Shown: positions 8,518 to 22,600 of the stretch, one piece after another
Layout: each line of letters opens with the position of its first letter
Numbering within the stretch: position 1 is the stretch's first letter
DNA from: Planctomycetota bacterium
Lineage (GTDB): Bacteria > Planctomycetota > Phycisphaerae > Phycisphaerales > UBA1924
DNA length: 59,106 nucleotides
NCBI GenBank assembly: GCA_963204725.1
Contig: CAUJHH010000052.1
Coordinates: 1-59,106, forward strand
Reading direction: 5' to 3'
Program-made: the position numbers and the translations under genes
Notes under the pieces: model-generated
Database searches by the model: none
The model's input: the letters and a program-made list of their open reading frames with translations, nothing else
Told to the model about the DNA's origin: nothing

Positions 8518-9375
8518 ATGCTCCTGACGCTCCATGCCAATTCGTTGCGGTCAATGCTCGTCGGATCTCGTCGACCCCAACACCTTTCACTGGCTGAACT
8601 CCCCAGCTTCACCCGCCAGACCTTGGGCCTCCATGGGCTCATGATTCCAACGACCATCCTCGCCGGTCTCAGCCGCGAGGAACTCGGACGGTTGCGTGAG
8701 CAGTCCGATCGCGCCGGGTGCGCCCTGCTCTCGATCATCGAAGATGGCACATTGGCCATCGGCTCCGCAACCGAGGCCGATGCACTGGGGGCGCTCGAAC
8801 GCCTCGGTCGAATCCTGAAGGCCGGTCACACGGTCGGATGCTCATCGATCGTCGTGCAGATCGCGGCACAGAACACCGACGACGGCATCGCTCGCGCCGT
8901 CGATCGACTCAAGTCTGCCTCGGAGCTGGCCGAACGCCTCGAGGTCACGATCCTCCTTCGTTCATGCAAGGGCCTCACGTCGACGCCCGAGGGCCTCACC
9001 ACCCTTATCAAACGCGTCGGCGGCTTCCGCGTCGGAGCGTGCCCCGATTTCGAGACCGCGGCCAATGCGCCAGACCCATCGCTCTTCATGCGTCGACTGA
9101 CGCCATACGCCTCCGCCGCCATCGCCTCAACCCGAGCATTCGCGTCCAACATCTCGAAAGCAGCCGAGCCGGCCGGACACGAAGAGGATCCGGACGCCGC
9201 TGTGGAACACGAGTCATATCCCATCGAGCCGCTCATGAAGGCGATGATCGCAGTCGGGTACGATGGCTCGCTAGCGATCGATTACCGAGGAGATGGGGAC
9301 GCTACACTGGGAGTGCTCCGCAGCCGCACGTTGTTGGAGCGGTGCGTGGCCTCGGTGCAACGGGAGGAAGAGTGA
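8518..9375 (+). CDS. TIM-barrel, sugar-phosphate isomerase/epimerase-like protein
   Basis: 285 residues from ATG 8518; a GTG at 8473 in the same frame would add 15 residues, but the fold begins at MLLTLHANS. The alternating pattern of short strands and helices (for example GCSSIVVQIAA and LEVTILLRSC) ends in a conserved GYDGSLAIDYRGDGD segment. This is the arrangement of xylose-isomerase-like TIM barrels (AP endonuclease 2 superfamily), where the last strand motif G-Y-x-G-x-x-x-I-[DE] binds metal. The classical His and Glu metal ligands in the middle strands are not obvious, so activity is uncertain. The stop codon overlaps the GTG start of cmk, so the genes are translationally coupled. Confidence 0.6.
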   Translation: MLLTLHANSLRSMLVGSRRPQHLSLAELPSFTRQTLGLHGLMIPTTILAGLSREELGRLREQSDRAGCALLSIIEDGTLAIGSATEADALGALERLGRILKAGHTVGCSSIVVQIAAQNTDDGIARAVDRLKSASELAERLEVTILLRSCKGLTSTPEGLTTLIKRVGGFRVGACPDFETAANAPDPSLFMRRLTPYASAAIASTRAFASNISKAAEPAGHEEDPDAAVEHESYPIEPLMKAMIAVGYDGSLAIDYRGDGDATLGVLRSRTLLERCVASVQREEE

Positions 9376-10133
9376 CCTCGCAAGCGCCGTCTTCCAGTCC
9401 GATCGGCGTCGGGCTCTTGCGACCCAGGCGAGTCTGCGTGATCCCACAGGAACGGCCCATCATCGTTACGGTGGACGGCCCCGCAGGAACGGGGAAGTCG
9501 TCTGTCTCGCGCGAGCTCGCCCATCGGCTCGGACTCGACTTTCTTGACACTGGCGCCATGTACCGAGCCGCGACGGCGATCATGCTCGACCGCGGCCTCA
9601 CTGTCGGTCAGATCGAGCGATTCGTCGCCGTCGTCATGTCCGCCGACCTTCACTTTGATTGGAATGAAGACCCGCCGGTGATCTTGGCATGGGACGTGCC
9701 CATCGACCACCGCATCCGGGACGCGGATGTCACAGAACACGTCTCACCTGTCTCGGCAATCCGCCAGCTGCGCGAGCACATGGTCCTGAAGCAGCGCATC
9801 ATCGGGCACCAGCATCCACGCCTCGTCACCGAGGGACGGGACCAGGGAAGCATCGTTTTCCCCGACGCCGAAGTGAAGTTCTTCCTTTGGGCGACACCCG
9901 AGGTCAGAGCCGCGCGCCGGGCCGAGCAACTCCGCGCAGGAGGCGTCTCCGACGTCGACGAGGCCCGCCTCTGTGAAGAGATCCAAGCACGCGATTTGCG
10001 CGACTCGACCCGTGAGGTCGGCCCCTTGGTCTGTCCGCCGGACGCGATCCGAGTGGACACATCAAGCCTCTCGTTCGACCAGGTCGTGCAACGATTGGAA
10101 CAGGACGTGCGTGCACGCGTGCTCGGGGCATAG
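9372..10133 (+). CDS. cmk: Cytidylate kinase
   Basis: 253 residues. It phosphorylates CMP/dCMP to the diphosphates. Start GTG 9372 is chosen because GGGAGGAAG lies immediately upstream and the GTGA overlaps the preceding stop; a later GTG at 9438 is possible. The P-loop GPAGTGKSS begins at residue 36, followed by LDTGAMYRA (nucleoside-monophosphate binding) and TEGRDQGSIVFPDAEVKFFL. In most Cmk proteins the last motif reads GRDIGT. The C-terminal RDLRDSTREVGPL helix (usually RDxxDxxR) supplies lid arginines. plsC follows after 3 bases. The cmk-plsC order is the common arrangement around rpsA in bacteria, although rpsA is absent here. Confidence 0.94.
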   Translation: MTSQAPSSSPIGVGLLRPRRVCVIPQERPIIVTVDGPAGTGKSSVSRELAHRLGLDFLDTGAMYRAATAIMLDRGLTVGQIERFVAVVMSADLHFDWNEDPPVILAWDVPIDHRIRDADVTEHVSPVSAIRQLREHMVLKQRIIGHQHPRLVTEGRDQGSIVFPDAEVKFFLWATPEVRAARRAEQLRAGGVSDVDEARLCEEIQARDLRDSTREVGPLVCPPDAIRVDTSSLSFDQVVQRLEQDVRARVLGA

Positions 10134-10136
10134 CGC

Positions 10137-10877
10137 GTGGCGGAGGCAAGCAACCAGACTGGCAGCGTCTCGATGAGGACACGACGGCGATCGGCAATGT
10201 ATGTCGGCGCGGTCTTGCTGCTGCAACTGTTGCTCTGCATTCTCTTCGGATACCGACGCTACGGCATCCGGCGTGTCCCGCTGAAGGGGCCGATCCTGGT
10301 GGTCTCCAACCATCAGTCGTATCTCGATTCCGTCGCCGTGGGAACCGCCCTCTACCCGCGCGTCGCGACGCACTTGGCACGCTCTGGGCTCTTCAAGTTC
10401 AGCCCGTTCGCCGGGCTGATCCGTGCGTTCAACGCTGTTTCTATCAAGGAGGAGGAGGGCGACCTCGGGGCGATTCGAACGGTCATCGATCGCCTCAGAC
10501 TCGGCGATGCTGTCATCATCTACCCGGAAGGATCACGCACGGACAACGGCGAGGTCCAGCCCTTCAGACGCGGCGCGACCCTGATCGCCAAGAAGTCCGG
10601 CTGCTCCGTGCTCCCGGTGGCGATCGATGGTGCGTTCAACGCCTGGCCGCGGAGCCGGAAGGCTCCTCGCCTCTTCGGGTATCTCGCAGGCCGCCGAGTC
10701 CAAGTACTCATTGGAGAGCCGATCGCGGCGCATGAACTGCTGAGAGACGGACAGGACGCGGCCCTCGCCCGGCTCGAACAAGAGGTTCGCGCACTGCATG
10801 CGTCCCTCCGCGCGATGGGGCCGAGGATGAGAACGCCTGAAGTTCTCGAACCCGCCCATCCCATCAGCGCGGCTTGA
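10137..10877 (+). CDS. plsC: 1-acyl-glycerol-3-phosphate acyltransferase
   Basis: 246 residues, starting at GTG three bases after cmk. It makes phosphatidic acid from lysophosphatidic acid at the inner membrane. An N-terminal membrane helix spans about residues 21-40. The catalytic H-x4-D box is NHQSYLD (His59, Asp64) and the glycerophosphate-binding box is YPEGSRTD (131-134 EGSR). Both blocks have the PlsC family spacing. The tail after residue 215 is variable. Its 3' end overlaps the convergent transglutaminase-like gene by 14 bases. Confidence 0.92.
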   Translation: MAEASNQTGSVSMRTRRRSAMYVGAVLLLQLLLCILFGYRRYGIRRVPLKGPILVVSNHQSYLDSVAVGTALYPRVATHLARSGLFKFSPFAGLIRAFNAVSIKEEEGDLGAIRTVIDRLRLGDAVIIYPEGSRTDNGEVQPFRRGATLIAKKSGCSVLPVAIDGAFNAWPRSRKAPRLFGYLAGRRVQVLIGEPIAAHELLRDGQDAALARLEQEVRALHASLRAMGPRMRTPEVLEPAHPISAA

Positions 10878-11463
10878 ACAATCCCTTCGGATTCGCAAAG
10901 AGCATGTTCGCCTTGAACAACCGCTCGTCGGCGTCGTTCAGCCGCCGGATGACCGACGCGGGCGCGACCGGGTAGGTACGAATCGTGTCGAGCTCGCCGT
11001 CGATGATCTGATCGAGCCCCGCGTCCGAAGTCTCCCAATCCATGTGATCGAATCGCGACAGGTCCAGCGGCACGCTGTACCGCCGCAACGACCGCACCCG
11101 CTTCGTGTTGAAGTAGTCGTTGAAATATGACATGACCAGTTCACGCAGCGAGCGATAGACCGGCTCACGCCCGCGCAGGCCCACGAAATTGCTCTTCGCA
11201 ACCGCGCCCCACAGCCCACCAACCTTGTACACCGCCAGCAGGTGCCCGTCGTCGTTCTCCGCCGACAGCCACACCACGCGCGGCGGAAACCCGATCCGAC
11301 GCAGGCACGCGCATGCCAGCAAGGCCCCATCGACGCAGTGCCCCTTCCCGTCACCAACGGCACGCCTGGGGCATCGATAGAAGTCGTCCTCGGAGTACGC
11401 CAACTCGTCGACGAGGGCCTGGATCTGGTGAGGTGTCCTGACGCTGCGAGGGCGGATCGGCAT
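10864..11463 (-). CDS. Transglutaminase-like fold protein, function unknown
   Basis: 199 residues. A helix beginning [20 protein letters not shown] (Cys43), followed by a strand with DDGHLLAVY (His74) and WGAVAKSNF (Asn92), reproduces the Cys-His-Asn/Asp order of the transglutaminase/papain-like fold: Cys at the start of a helix, His on the next strand. There is no signal peptide. Proteins of this type in planctomycetes are annotated only as hypothetical; protease, transglutaminase or amidase activity cannot be told apart. The gene faces uvrA across a 102-base divergent region and converges on plsC. Confidence 0.6.
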   Translation of the reverse strand: MPIRPRSVRTPHQIQALVDELAYSEDDFYRCPRRAVGDGKGHCVDGALLACACLRRIGFPPRVVWLSAENDDGHLLAVYKVGGLWGAVAKSNFVGLRGREPVYRSLRELVMSYFNDYFNTKRVRSLRRYSVPLDLSRFDHMDWETSDAGLDQIIDGELDTIRTYPVAPASVIRRLNDADERLFKANMLFANPKGLFKPR

Positions 11464-11565
11464 GGCCCAGAGAATAGCCGCGAATCCGCCGGTGTGCGGA
11501 ATACGATCGGGTATCGAGCGGCAGACGAGGAGGCGGCATTGGCGAGCGAGAGAGGCACGGAAGCG

Positions 11566-14500
11566 ATGGCGAAGCGAGCCGGGGGAAAGAAGAAAGCAAC
11601 CGTTGTCGAGGCGAAACCCTCAACGACAGACAGAGCAAACGCTCCGGTGCAGGCAGCGGCTCGCACTCGCCCCACGGTCGAACGGGGCGAACTCAGCCGC
11701 GTGATCCGCGTCCGCGGTGCCCGCGAGCACAACCTCAAGGACATCACGGTCGAGATCCCGCGCGACAAGCTCGTCGTGATCACGGGTCTCTCCGGGTCCG
11801 GCAAGAGCTCGCTCGCCTTCGACACCATCTTTGCCGAAGGCCAGCGCAAGTACATGGAGTCCCTCTCCGCGTACGCCCGCCAGTTCCTCGAGCAGCTCAA
11901 GAAGCCCGACGTCGATGAGGTCGAGGGCATCCCCCCCACCATCGCCATCGAGCAACGCTCCGCCAGCGGCAACCCCCGCTCCACCGTTGCCACCACAACC
12001 GAGATCTACGACTACCTCCGCCTGCTCTTCGCACGCTGCGGCACGCCCCGCTCCTGGGCCCCGACCAAAACAAAGAAAGACGGGGAGATCGCCGAGCGCT
12101 CCGGCATCCGCATCACGGCCACCAGCAGCACGCAGATCGTTGACTCGATCATGGCGTGGAAGGCCGGCTCACGCCTCCTCGTCATGTCCCCTGTCGTGCG
12201 GGGCATCAAGGGTTTCCACAAGGACGTCTTCGAGGGACTCGTCCGCCAAGGCTGGACCCGTGCCCGCGTCAACGGAACGGTCGTCGATCTCCGCGATGCG
12301 CTCAAAGAGGGCGGAGAGAACCCGCTCAACCTCGGACGCTACGAGAAGCACACCATCGAGGCCGTCGTCGATCGCCTCGTCCTCGGCGATGCCGAGGGCG
12401 GACGTCAGCGTCTGGCCGAGAGCGTCGAATCCGCGCTGAAGCTCAGCAAGGGAAGCGTCGTCGTCTCGCGCGAGGAGACCGCCGGCGGCGACGACAAACC
12501 CGTGTGGGTCGACCAGGCGTTCAGCGACCAGTTCGCCGACCCGGACCACCCGGAGATCGCGCTCGAGGAGCTGACGCCGCGTCTCTTCTCTTTCAACTCC
12601 CCCCAAGGCGCGTGCCGCCAGTGCCACGGGCTCGGCAACCTTCTCGAGTTCGATCCCGATCTCGTGATCCCGAACCGCGAGCTCTCGATGGAGAAGGCCG
12701 CGGTCGCCGCATGGAACAAGAACGGCCCCGTTCGCGCTTGGTTCAACCGCAAGCTCAGAAAGTTCTGCAAGGGCTTCGGCGTCTCGTTCACACAGCCCGT
12801 CTCAGCCCTCGATCCGAAGGTGATGCACGCGCTGCTCTACGGCTGCACCACGCCCATCAAGTGGGAAGGCGTGATCCCCAACATCGCCGAGTGGTGGGCC
12901 TCGACGGAGAACCCCGGCGTCAAGGAGTTTCTCGGCACGTTCATGTCGCAGAAGCCCTGCCCGACGTGCTGGGGCGATCGCCTCCGCATCGAGGCCCTGC
13001 ACGTCCTGCTCGAATCGGAGCACAAGGCCGAGAAGGCCCGCGCCTTCAGCCAGTCCGTCATCGGCCGCCCGCGCCACGACGGCACGATCCTCAACATCGC
13101 AGAGCTCTCGCGCCTCAACATCCTCGACGCCATCGACTTCATCACTTCGCTCAAGCTCACCGCCGAGCAGCGCACCATCGCCGAGCCGATCCTGAAAGAG
13201 GTCAACAACCGCCTCCGCTTCCTTACCAGCGTCGGGCTCGAATACCTCTCGCTCGATCGACGCACCGCCACACTCTCCGGCGGTGAGGCCCAGCGCATCC
13301 GCCTCGCCACCCAGGTCGGTAGCGGACTCGTCGGCGCGTGCTACGTGCTCGATGAGCCGACCATCGGCCTGCATCAGCGCGACAACGACCGGCTCATCGC
13401 CACGCTCCGTCGCCTTGCGGACATCGGCAACACCGTCATCGTCGTCGAGCACGACGAGGACATGATCCGAGCCGCGGACCACCTGCTCGACATCGGCCCC
13501 GGCCCCGGTGTCCACGGCGGACGCGTCGTCGCGCAGGGCACCGTCGACGAAGTCGCCGCCACGCCCGGCTCCATCACCGGCGAGTATCTCTCCGGCAAGC
13601 GCCGCATCGAACTGCCCGAGAAACGCCGCAAGCTCAGCGCGAAGAAGTCAATCGCCATCAAGGGCGCGAAGCACAACAACCTCAAGGGCATCGACGTCGC
13701 CTTCCCCATCGGAGGCTTCATCTGTGTCACCGGTGTCTCCGGCTCCGGCAAAAGCACGCTCGTCAACGACATCCTCCTGAACGCCACCAAGAAACACCTT
13801 CACGGCTCCAAGGACAAGCCCGGCGAGCACACCAAGGTCACCGGCCTCCAGCACATCGATCGCGTCGTCGAGGTCGATCAATCGCCCATCGGACGCACGC
13901 CCCGCTCCAACCCAGCCACCTACACCGGCATCTTCGACGAGATCCGCAACATCTTCGCCCAGTCCAAGGAATCCAAGATCCGCGGCTACAAACCCGGCCG
14001 CTTCAGCTTCAACGTTTCCGCCCAGTCCGGTGGCGGCCGCTGCGAGGCCTGCCAGGGCCAGGGGCTCAAGAAGATCGAGATGCACTTCCTCCCGGATGTC
14101 TACGTCCAGTGCGAGGTCTGCGAGGGCAAACGCTACAACCGCGAAACGCTCGAAGTCCTCTATCGCGGCAAGAGCATCGCCGACATCCTCTCCATGACCG
14201 TTGAGAGCGCGTGCACCTTTTTCGAGAACCACCCCAAGGTCCTGCGCACCGTCCGTTGCCTGCACGACGTCGGGCTCGACTACGTCGAGCTCGGCCAGCC
14301 CTCGACCACGCTCTCAGGTGGCGAGGCCCAGCGTGTCAAGCTCGCCACCGAACTCGGCAAGGCCGGCGCGACACGCAACAATCCCGACGGCGTCGCCTAC
14401 GGCAACACGCTCTACATCCTCGACGAGCCGACAACGGGCCTGCACTTCGAGGACATCCGCAAGCTCATCGAAGTCCTTCAGCGTCTGGCGAGCGCGGGCA

Positions 14501-14679
14501 ACACCCTCGTCATCATCGAGCACAACCTCGACGTCATCAAGTGCGCCGACTGGATCATCGACCTCGGCCCCGAAGGCGGCGACGGCGGCGGCACACTCAT
14601 CGCCACCGGCACGCCCGAGGATGTCGCGAAGAAAGCAATGAGCCATACCGGGCGATACCTCAAGCCCATGTTGAAGTGA
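11566..14679 (+). CDS. uvrA: Excinuclease ABC subunit A
   Basis: 1037 residues from ATG 11566; an in-frame TTG at 11539 with GAGGAGG five bases upstream would add 9 residues. UvrA is the dimeric ABC ATPase that detects DNA damage and loads UvrB. Visible features are two Walker A sites (GLSGSGKSS and GVSGSGKST), two signatures ([13 protein letters not shown] and [13 protein letters not shown]), and zinc-binding pairs CRQCHG / CPTCWG in domain I and CEACQGQG / CEVCEGKRY in domain II. About 50 Lys/Ala/Thr-rich residues precede the first domain, and a modest insertion in domain I makes it longer than the usual 940 residues. The gene is monocistronic by spacing. Confidence 0.97.
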   Translation: MAKRAGGKKKATVVEAKPSTTDRANAPVQAAARTRPTVERGELSRVIRVRGAREHNLKDITVEIPRDKLVVITGLSGSGKSSLAFDTIFAEGQRKYMESLSAYARQFLEQLKKPDVDEVEGIPPTIAIEQRSASGNPRSTVATTTEIYDYLRLLFARCGTPRSWAPTKTKKDGEIAERSGIRITATSSTQIVDSIMAWKAGSRLLVMSPVVRGIKGFHKDVFEGLVRQGWTRARVNGTVVDLRDALKEGGENPLNLGRYEKHTIEAVVDRLVLGDAEGGRQRLAESVESALKLSKGSVVVSREETAGGDDKPVWVDQAFSDQFADPDHPEIALEELTPRLFSFNSPQGACRQCHGLGNLLEFDPDLVIPNRELSMEKAAVAAWNKNGPVRAWFNRKLRKFCKGFGVSFTQPVSALDPKVMHALLYGCTTPIKWEGVIPNIAEWWASTENPGVKEFLGTFMSQKPCPTCWGDRLRIEALHVLLESEHKAEKARAFSQSVIGRPRHDGTILNIAELSRLNILDAIDFITSLKLTAEQRTIAEPILKEVNNRLRFLTSVGLEYLSLDRRTATLSGGEAQRIRLATQVGSGLVGACYVLDEPTIGLHQRDNDRLIATLRRLADIGNTVIVVEHDEDMIRAADHLLDIGPGPGVHGGRVVAQGTVDEVAATPGSITGEYLSGKRRIELPEKRRKLSAKKSIAIKGAKHNNLKGIDVAFPIGGFICVTGVSGSGKSTLVNDILLNATKKHLHGSKDKPGEHTKVTGLQHIDRVVEVDQSPIGRTPRSNPATYTGIFDEIRNIFAQSKESKIRGYKPGRFSFNVSAQSGGGRCEACQGQGLKKIEMHFLPDVYVQCEVCEGKRYNRETLEVLYRGKSIADILSMTVESACTFFENHPKVLRTVRCLHDVGLDYVELGQPSTTLSGGEAQRVKLATELGKAGATRNNPDGVAYGNTLYILDEPTTGLHFEDIRKLIEVLQRLASAGNTLVIIEHNLDVIKCADWIIDLGPEGGDGGGTLIATGTPEDVAKKAMSHTGRYLKPMLK

Positions 14680-14787
14680 CGCCCCCGCAACCTCCCCTCC
14701 CCAACTTCCCTAAACTCCACTCCCACCCGCCGCCCTTCCGGGGCTTCGGTCGCTGATTCCTGTGCTTCGACCCTTGCGGAGACTGCA

Positions 14788-18300
<3,513 letters not shown>

Positions 18301-18331
18301 TCTCGACACGTCGCAGAGATGGAGACATCGC

Positions 18332-19525
18332 ATGTCGCTCCGGCTGGCCCCGCTTCTCGCTCTCCTCTTGACACTGGTCCATCCGCTCGCAACAGCGCAG
18401 GATGCGCCATCGCCCTCGGATATCCATGTGACGTCCGCCTCGGATCGCAAGCCGGTCCACTACTTGCTTGCGACACCGGCCGACCTCGATACGCAACAAC
18501 CGGTCCGTCTCGTGATCGCGTTCCCGCCCGGCACACAAACCGAGAGCATCGCCAGAGCCAGCATGGAAAGATCATTCGGAGACACGCTCGCCGCGCGAGG
18601 CTATGTCGTGGTCATGCCATTCAATTCAGCCAGCGGCGGCTCGCTCGATACCGACGCCTTCGACACCCTCATGTCACACATGACAACACTCTTCTCGATC
18701 GAAGGTGACACGGCTCTTCTGTGTGGCGTCCAGAACGGCGGCAAGGCTGCGTTCCGGATCGCGCTCGATCGACCCGATCGAATCAGCGCACTCCTCGCGT
18801 TGCCCGGAATCCCTCCAACGGCCGATGAAGCCTCGCTCGCGCCGCTGAGCCGCATGCCCATCGCGATGTACGTCGGGTCAGAAGACTCACGTTGGAGGAG
18901 CGAGTGCGACTCAGCGCACGCCTCGCTCGTTCGCGCAGGTGCACGCTGCTCGCTCACCGTCGTCCCCGGCGACGGCCACATGCTTCCCTCTATGACTCCC
19001 GCTCGTATCGCCGACGCGCTCGACCGGCTCGTCCGACTCGCCGCGGGTATCACGCCAGAATCCGAAGTCGGAACAATGCTCGACCGATGGCACGCCGCCG
19101 CCGCCTCCGCCGACGAGAACGCCTACTTCGCCCTCTTTGCCGACGACTCCTCGATTTTCATGGGCACCGACGCCACCGAGCGCTGGACCGCGACCGAGTT
19201 CCGCGCCTGGGCCAAGCCCTTCTTCGATCGGGGCCGGGCCTGGGCATTCAAGTGCGTCGAACGCCACGTCTACCTCTCCCCCGATGGGTCGGTCGCCTGG
19301 TTTGATGAGGTGCTCGACACACCCAACATGGGTCCTTGCAGGGGCACCGGCGTGGCGATCTCCCGAGATGGCGTCTGGAAAGTTGCTCACTACAACCTGA
19401 CGGTGCCAGTTCCGAACGCCATCATCGATCGTGTTGTTGAGATGGTCGCCGAGGAACTCCAGCACCCGACGCCGGCTCCCACCGAGCCCGGTGCCAATCG
19501 CCCATCCACCGACCCTCCCGGCTGA
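18332..19525 (+). CDS. Exported alpha/beta-hydrolase-like protein fused to SnoaL-like domain; nucleophile Ser replaced
   Basis: 397 residues from ATG 18332 (GGAGA upstream). Signal peptide residues are 1-22. Residues about 40-245 follow the alpha/beta hydrolase pattern of the PHB-depolymerase/esterase-D type, where the nucleophile elbow is normally GFSNGG. Here it reads GVQNGG, with Gln134 in the Ser position, while a His in PGDGHMLPS is kept. Residues about 255-370 form a SnoaL/DUF4440-like cone domain (MLDRWHAAAASADENAYFALF and SVAWFDEVLD) that usually binds small molecules. It starts 31 bases after the amidohydrolase gene and is likely co-transcribed with it. A binding rather than catalytic role is inferred. 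Confidence 0.7.
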   Translation: MSLRLAPLLALLLTLVHPLATAQDAPSPSDIHVTSASDRKPVHYLLATPADLDTQQPVRLVIAFPPGTQTESIARASMERSFGDTLAARGYVVVMPFNSASGGSLDTDAFDTLMSHMTTLFSIEGDTALLCGVQNGGKAAFRIALDRPDRISALLALPGIPPTADEASLAPLSRMPIAMYVGSEDSRWRSECDSAHASLVRAGARCSLTVVPGDGHMLPSMTPARIADALDRLVRLAAGITPESEVGTMLDRWHAAAASADENAYFALFADDSSIFMGTDATERWTATEFRAWAKPFFDRGRAWAFKCVERHVYLSPDGSVAWFDEVLDTPNMGPCRGTGVAISRDGVWKVAHYNLTVPVPNAIIDRVVEMVAEELQHPTPAPTEPGANRPSTDPPG

Positions 19526-19582
19526 TCCCACCGAACCAAAGCGTCCGCGAATCCCAAAACGTACGTCCCGGTACACTCTCGT

Positions 19583-19603
19583 CCCCTCGTGGGTTGAGAG
19601 GGG
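19583..19603. repeat. Short inverted repeat upstream of the Tricorn-like gene
   Basis: CCCCTC (19583-19588) and GAGGGG (19598-19603) form a perfect 6-bp dyad with a 9-base spacer in the 151-base gap before the protease gene. It is not followed by a T-run. It could be an operator or a leader hairpin; the support is weak. Confidence 0.3.
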
Positions 19604-19676
19604 TGCGGTGCCGACCGCGCCCGAGTCCTCTGGCCCCGCCGCGCATCGTTCTGCCGTGAATCAAGGAGTCCCCATC

Positions 19677-22600
19677 GTGCCGATCGCCCGAACCACTCGT
19701 ACTCGCGCCTCCACGCTCTCGCTCGTCGCCGGCTTGGCCATCGCCGCGGCACTCTCGCCCGCTGCACACGCCGATGTATCGCCCTCCGGCGCGATGCTCC
19801 GCTGGCCCGACGTCAGCAAGACCCACATCTGTTTCGTCTACGCCAACGACATCTGGCTCGTCCCCAAGTCGGGCGGACTCGCGAGCCCGATCGCCAGCCC
19901 CGATGGACAGGAGGCCTTCCCGAAGTTCTCGGCGGACGGCAACTCGATCGCCTTCGTCGGCAACTACGACGGTGGCCGCGATCTGTATGTGGTCGACATG
20001 GACGCCTCCCTTGCCGGCGCGCCGGCCCGCCGCGTGACGCACCATCCGACCGGAGAGGCCCTCGCCGACTGGAACCCCGACGGCTCTCTACTCTTCATGG
20101 CCAACGGATTCGCGGGCCTGACTCGCCAGACCCAACTCCTCTCCGTCCCATCAACCGGCGGCCTGCCCACGCGCCTCCCCGTCCCCTATGCGGGCTTCGG
20201 CGCCATCAGCCCCGACGGAACCTGGCTCGCCTACACCCCCCACTCCATCGACACCCGCACATGGAAGCGATACCGGGGCGGCATGCAGACCGACGTCTGG
20301 CTCTACAACCTGAAGGACAACTCCTCCCGCCGCATCAGTGACTGGGAGGGCACCGACACGATCCCCATGTGGGTCCCGGGAGGCGACGGCAAGACCGTCT
20401 ACTTCCTCTCCGATCGCGGACCCGAGCACCGGCTCAACATCTGGGCGTACGACGTCGCGGGCGACCGGTCGCGTCAGGTCACCTCCCACACGGAGTTTGA
20501 CGTCCGCTGGCCCTCCATCGGCCCCGGCTCCGCAGGCAAGGGCGAGATCGTCTTCCAACTCGGCTCGGAACTCCGACTGCTCGACCTCGCGACCGGCAAG
20601 GACACGAGCGTCAAGGTGACCATCCCCGGCGATCGACCCACGCTCCGCACCCGCCTCGTTGACGCCTCCGACCTGACCCGCAGCGCATCGATCTCGCAGA
20701 CCGGCAAGCGCGTCGCCGTCGAGGCCCGTGGCGACATCTGGTCCCTTCCCGCGAAGGAGGGCGTCGCCCGCAACCTCACCCGCACCGACGGCATATTCGA
20801 GCGCGATCCCGCGCTCTCGCCCGATGGCCGATGGATCGCCTACTTCTCCGACGAGTCAGGCGAGTACGAACTCTGGATCCGCCCTTCCGACGCCAAGCCG
20901 CCGGAGAAGAAGGACGACAAGAAGAAAGAAGCCGAGGAGAAGAACGACAACGAGAACGCGGATGCGAAGGACGTGGCCAAGGCCGATGAGGCAGTGCCCG
21001 AGGAAGCTGCGTCCCCCGCCAACCCGCGCAAGCTCACATCGCTTGGCGAGGGATTCCGCTATTCGCCCATCTGGTCCCCCGACGCCAAGTGGATCGCGTT
21101 CAACGACAAGGCCGGCTCGCTCTTCCTCACCAATGTCGAGAGCGGCGAGACCAAGCAACTCGATCAGGATCCCTGGACGGGTCTCCCCACGGCATCGTGG
21201 TCGCACGACTCCGCTTGGATCGCCTACGAGCGCGCCGACGAGCACAACCAGAACGGCGTGATCTGGCTCTACAACCTCGAGAGCGCCGAGAAGCACGCCG
21301 TCACCGACGGCGCATTCAACTGCACGACCCCGACATTCGATTCGAAGGGCGATTGGCTCTTCATGCAGTCCAACCGCTCCTTCTCTTCACCCAACTACAG
21401 CGACATCGACACCACGTTCATCTACGCCTCGACCGAACTCATCCTCGCCGTGCCGCTCCGCGCCGACGTGAAAAACCCATGGAGCGTCAAGAGCGACGAA
21501 GAAACCTTCAAGGACGACGCGAAGAAAGAGGCCAAGAAGGCGGACGAGAAGAAGGGGGACGGCGACAAGTCCGACAAACCCGCCGACGACGCTTCAAAGG
21601 ACGACGGCATCTCCGGCACATGGCAGGGCACCGCCGAAGCGCCCGGACCCCAGGGCGAAAAGATGCAGATCCCATTCTCCATGAACCTCACCATGAGCGA
21701 GGGCGGCGTGGTCTCCGGCAACATGGTCAGCGCGATGGGCACCCTCAACATCTCCGGCGGCTCTTTCGACAAGTCCTCCGGCGTGCTCACCTTCACCTTC
21801 ACAACCCCCGATGGCGAGGTCGCCAACATGTCGGGAACCATCAAGAATGGCTCGTTCGAGGGCGGATGGACCGCTGGCGATATGAGCGGCAATGTCACCG
21901 CCTCGCGACAGTCCGGCTCCGACGATGCCGACGCCAAGTCAGATGACAAGGAGGACGTTGCCAAGAAGGACGACGTAAAAAGGGTCAAGATCGATCTCGA
22001 CGGCTTCGAACGCCGCGCCATCGTCCTCCCCATGAGCGCCGGCTCCTACGGCTCGATGGACGTCACCCACGACAACAAGCTCGTCTACGCCAAGCTCGGT
22101 GCCCGCGGCGCCTCCGAGCCGCCCTCTATCCGCCTCTTCGATCTCGACGACGATGCCAAGGAAGAGAAGACCATCACCTCCGGCGCCTCGACCTTCGAAC
22201 TCTCCGCCGATGGCAAGAAGCTCATGGTCATGCGTGGCGGCTCCAACATCACGGTCATGGACCCATCCGCCGGAGGCGGCAAGAGCACGAGCGTCCCAGT
22301 GAACAACCTCTGGACCTCAGTCGACCCCCGGAGCGAGTGGAACCAGATCTTCACAGACGTCTACCGCCTCCAGCGCGATTTCTTCTATGAGCCCACGCTC
22401 CACGGCGTCGACTGGAACGCCCAGCGCAACCGATACGCCTCCATGCTCGCCGACTGCGTCACGCGCGAGGACGTGAACTGGGTCATCGCAGAGTTCATCT
22501 CCGAACTCAACATCGGACACGCCTACGTCACCAACCCCGGCGACGTGGAATCCGGTGCCGCCTCTCGCCCCGCAGGCATGCTCGGCGCCGACTACGAACT

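Noticed and set aside
12156..13286. Alternative-frame ORF inside uvrA
   Set aside because: It is an Arg/Pro-rich shadow in the +1 frame of uvrA with no independent signals.
20880..21010. Possible gene boundary or frameshift in the charged linker of the Tricorn-like gene
   Set aside because: The frame stays open and propeller blades resume on the other side, so it is a linker and not a junction.
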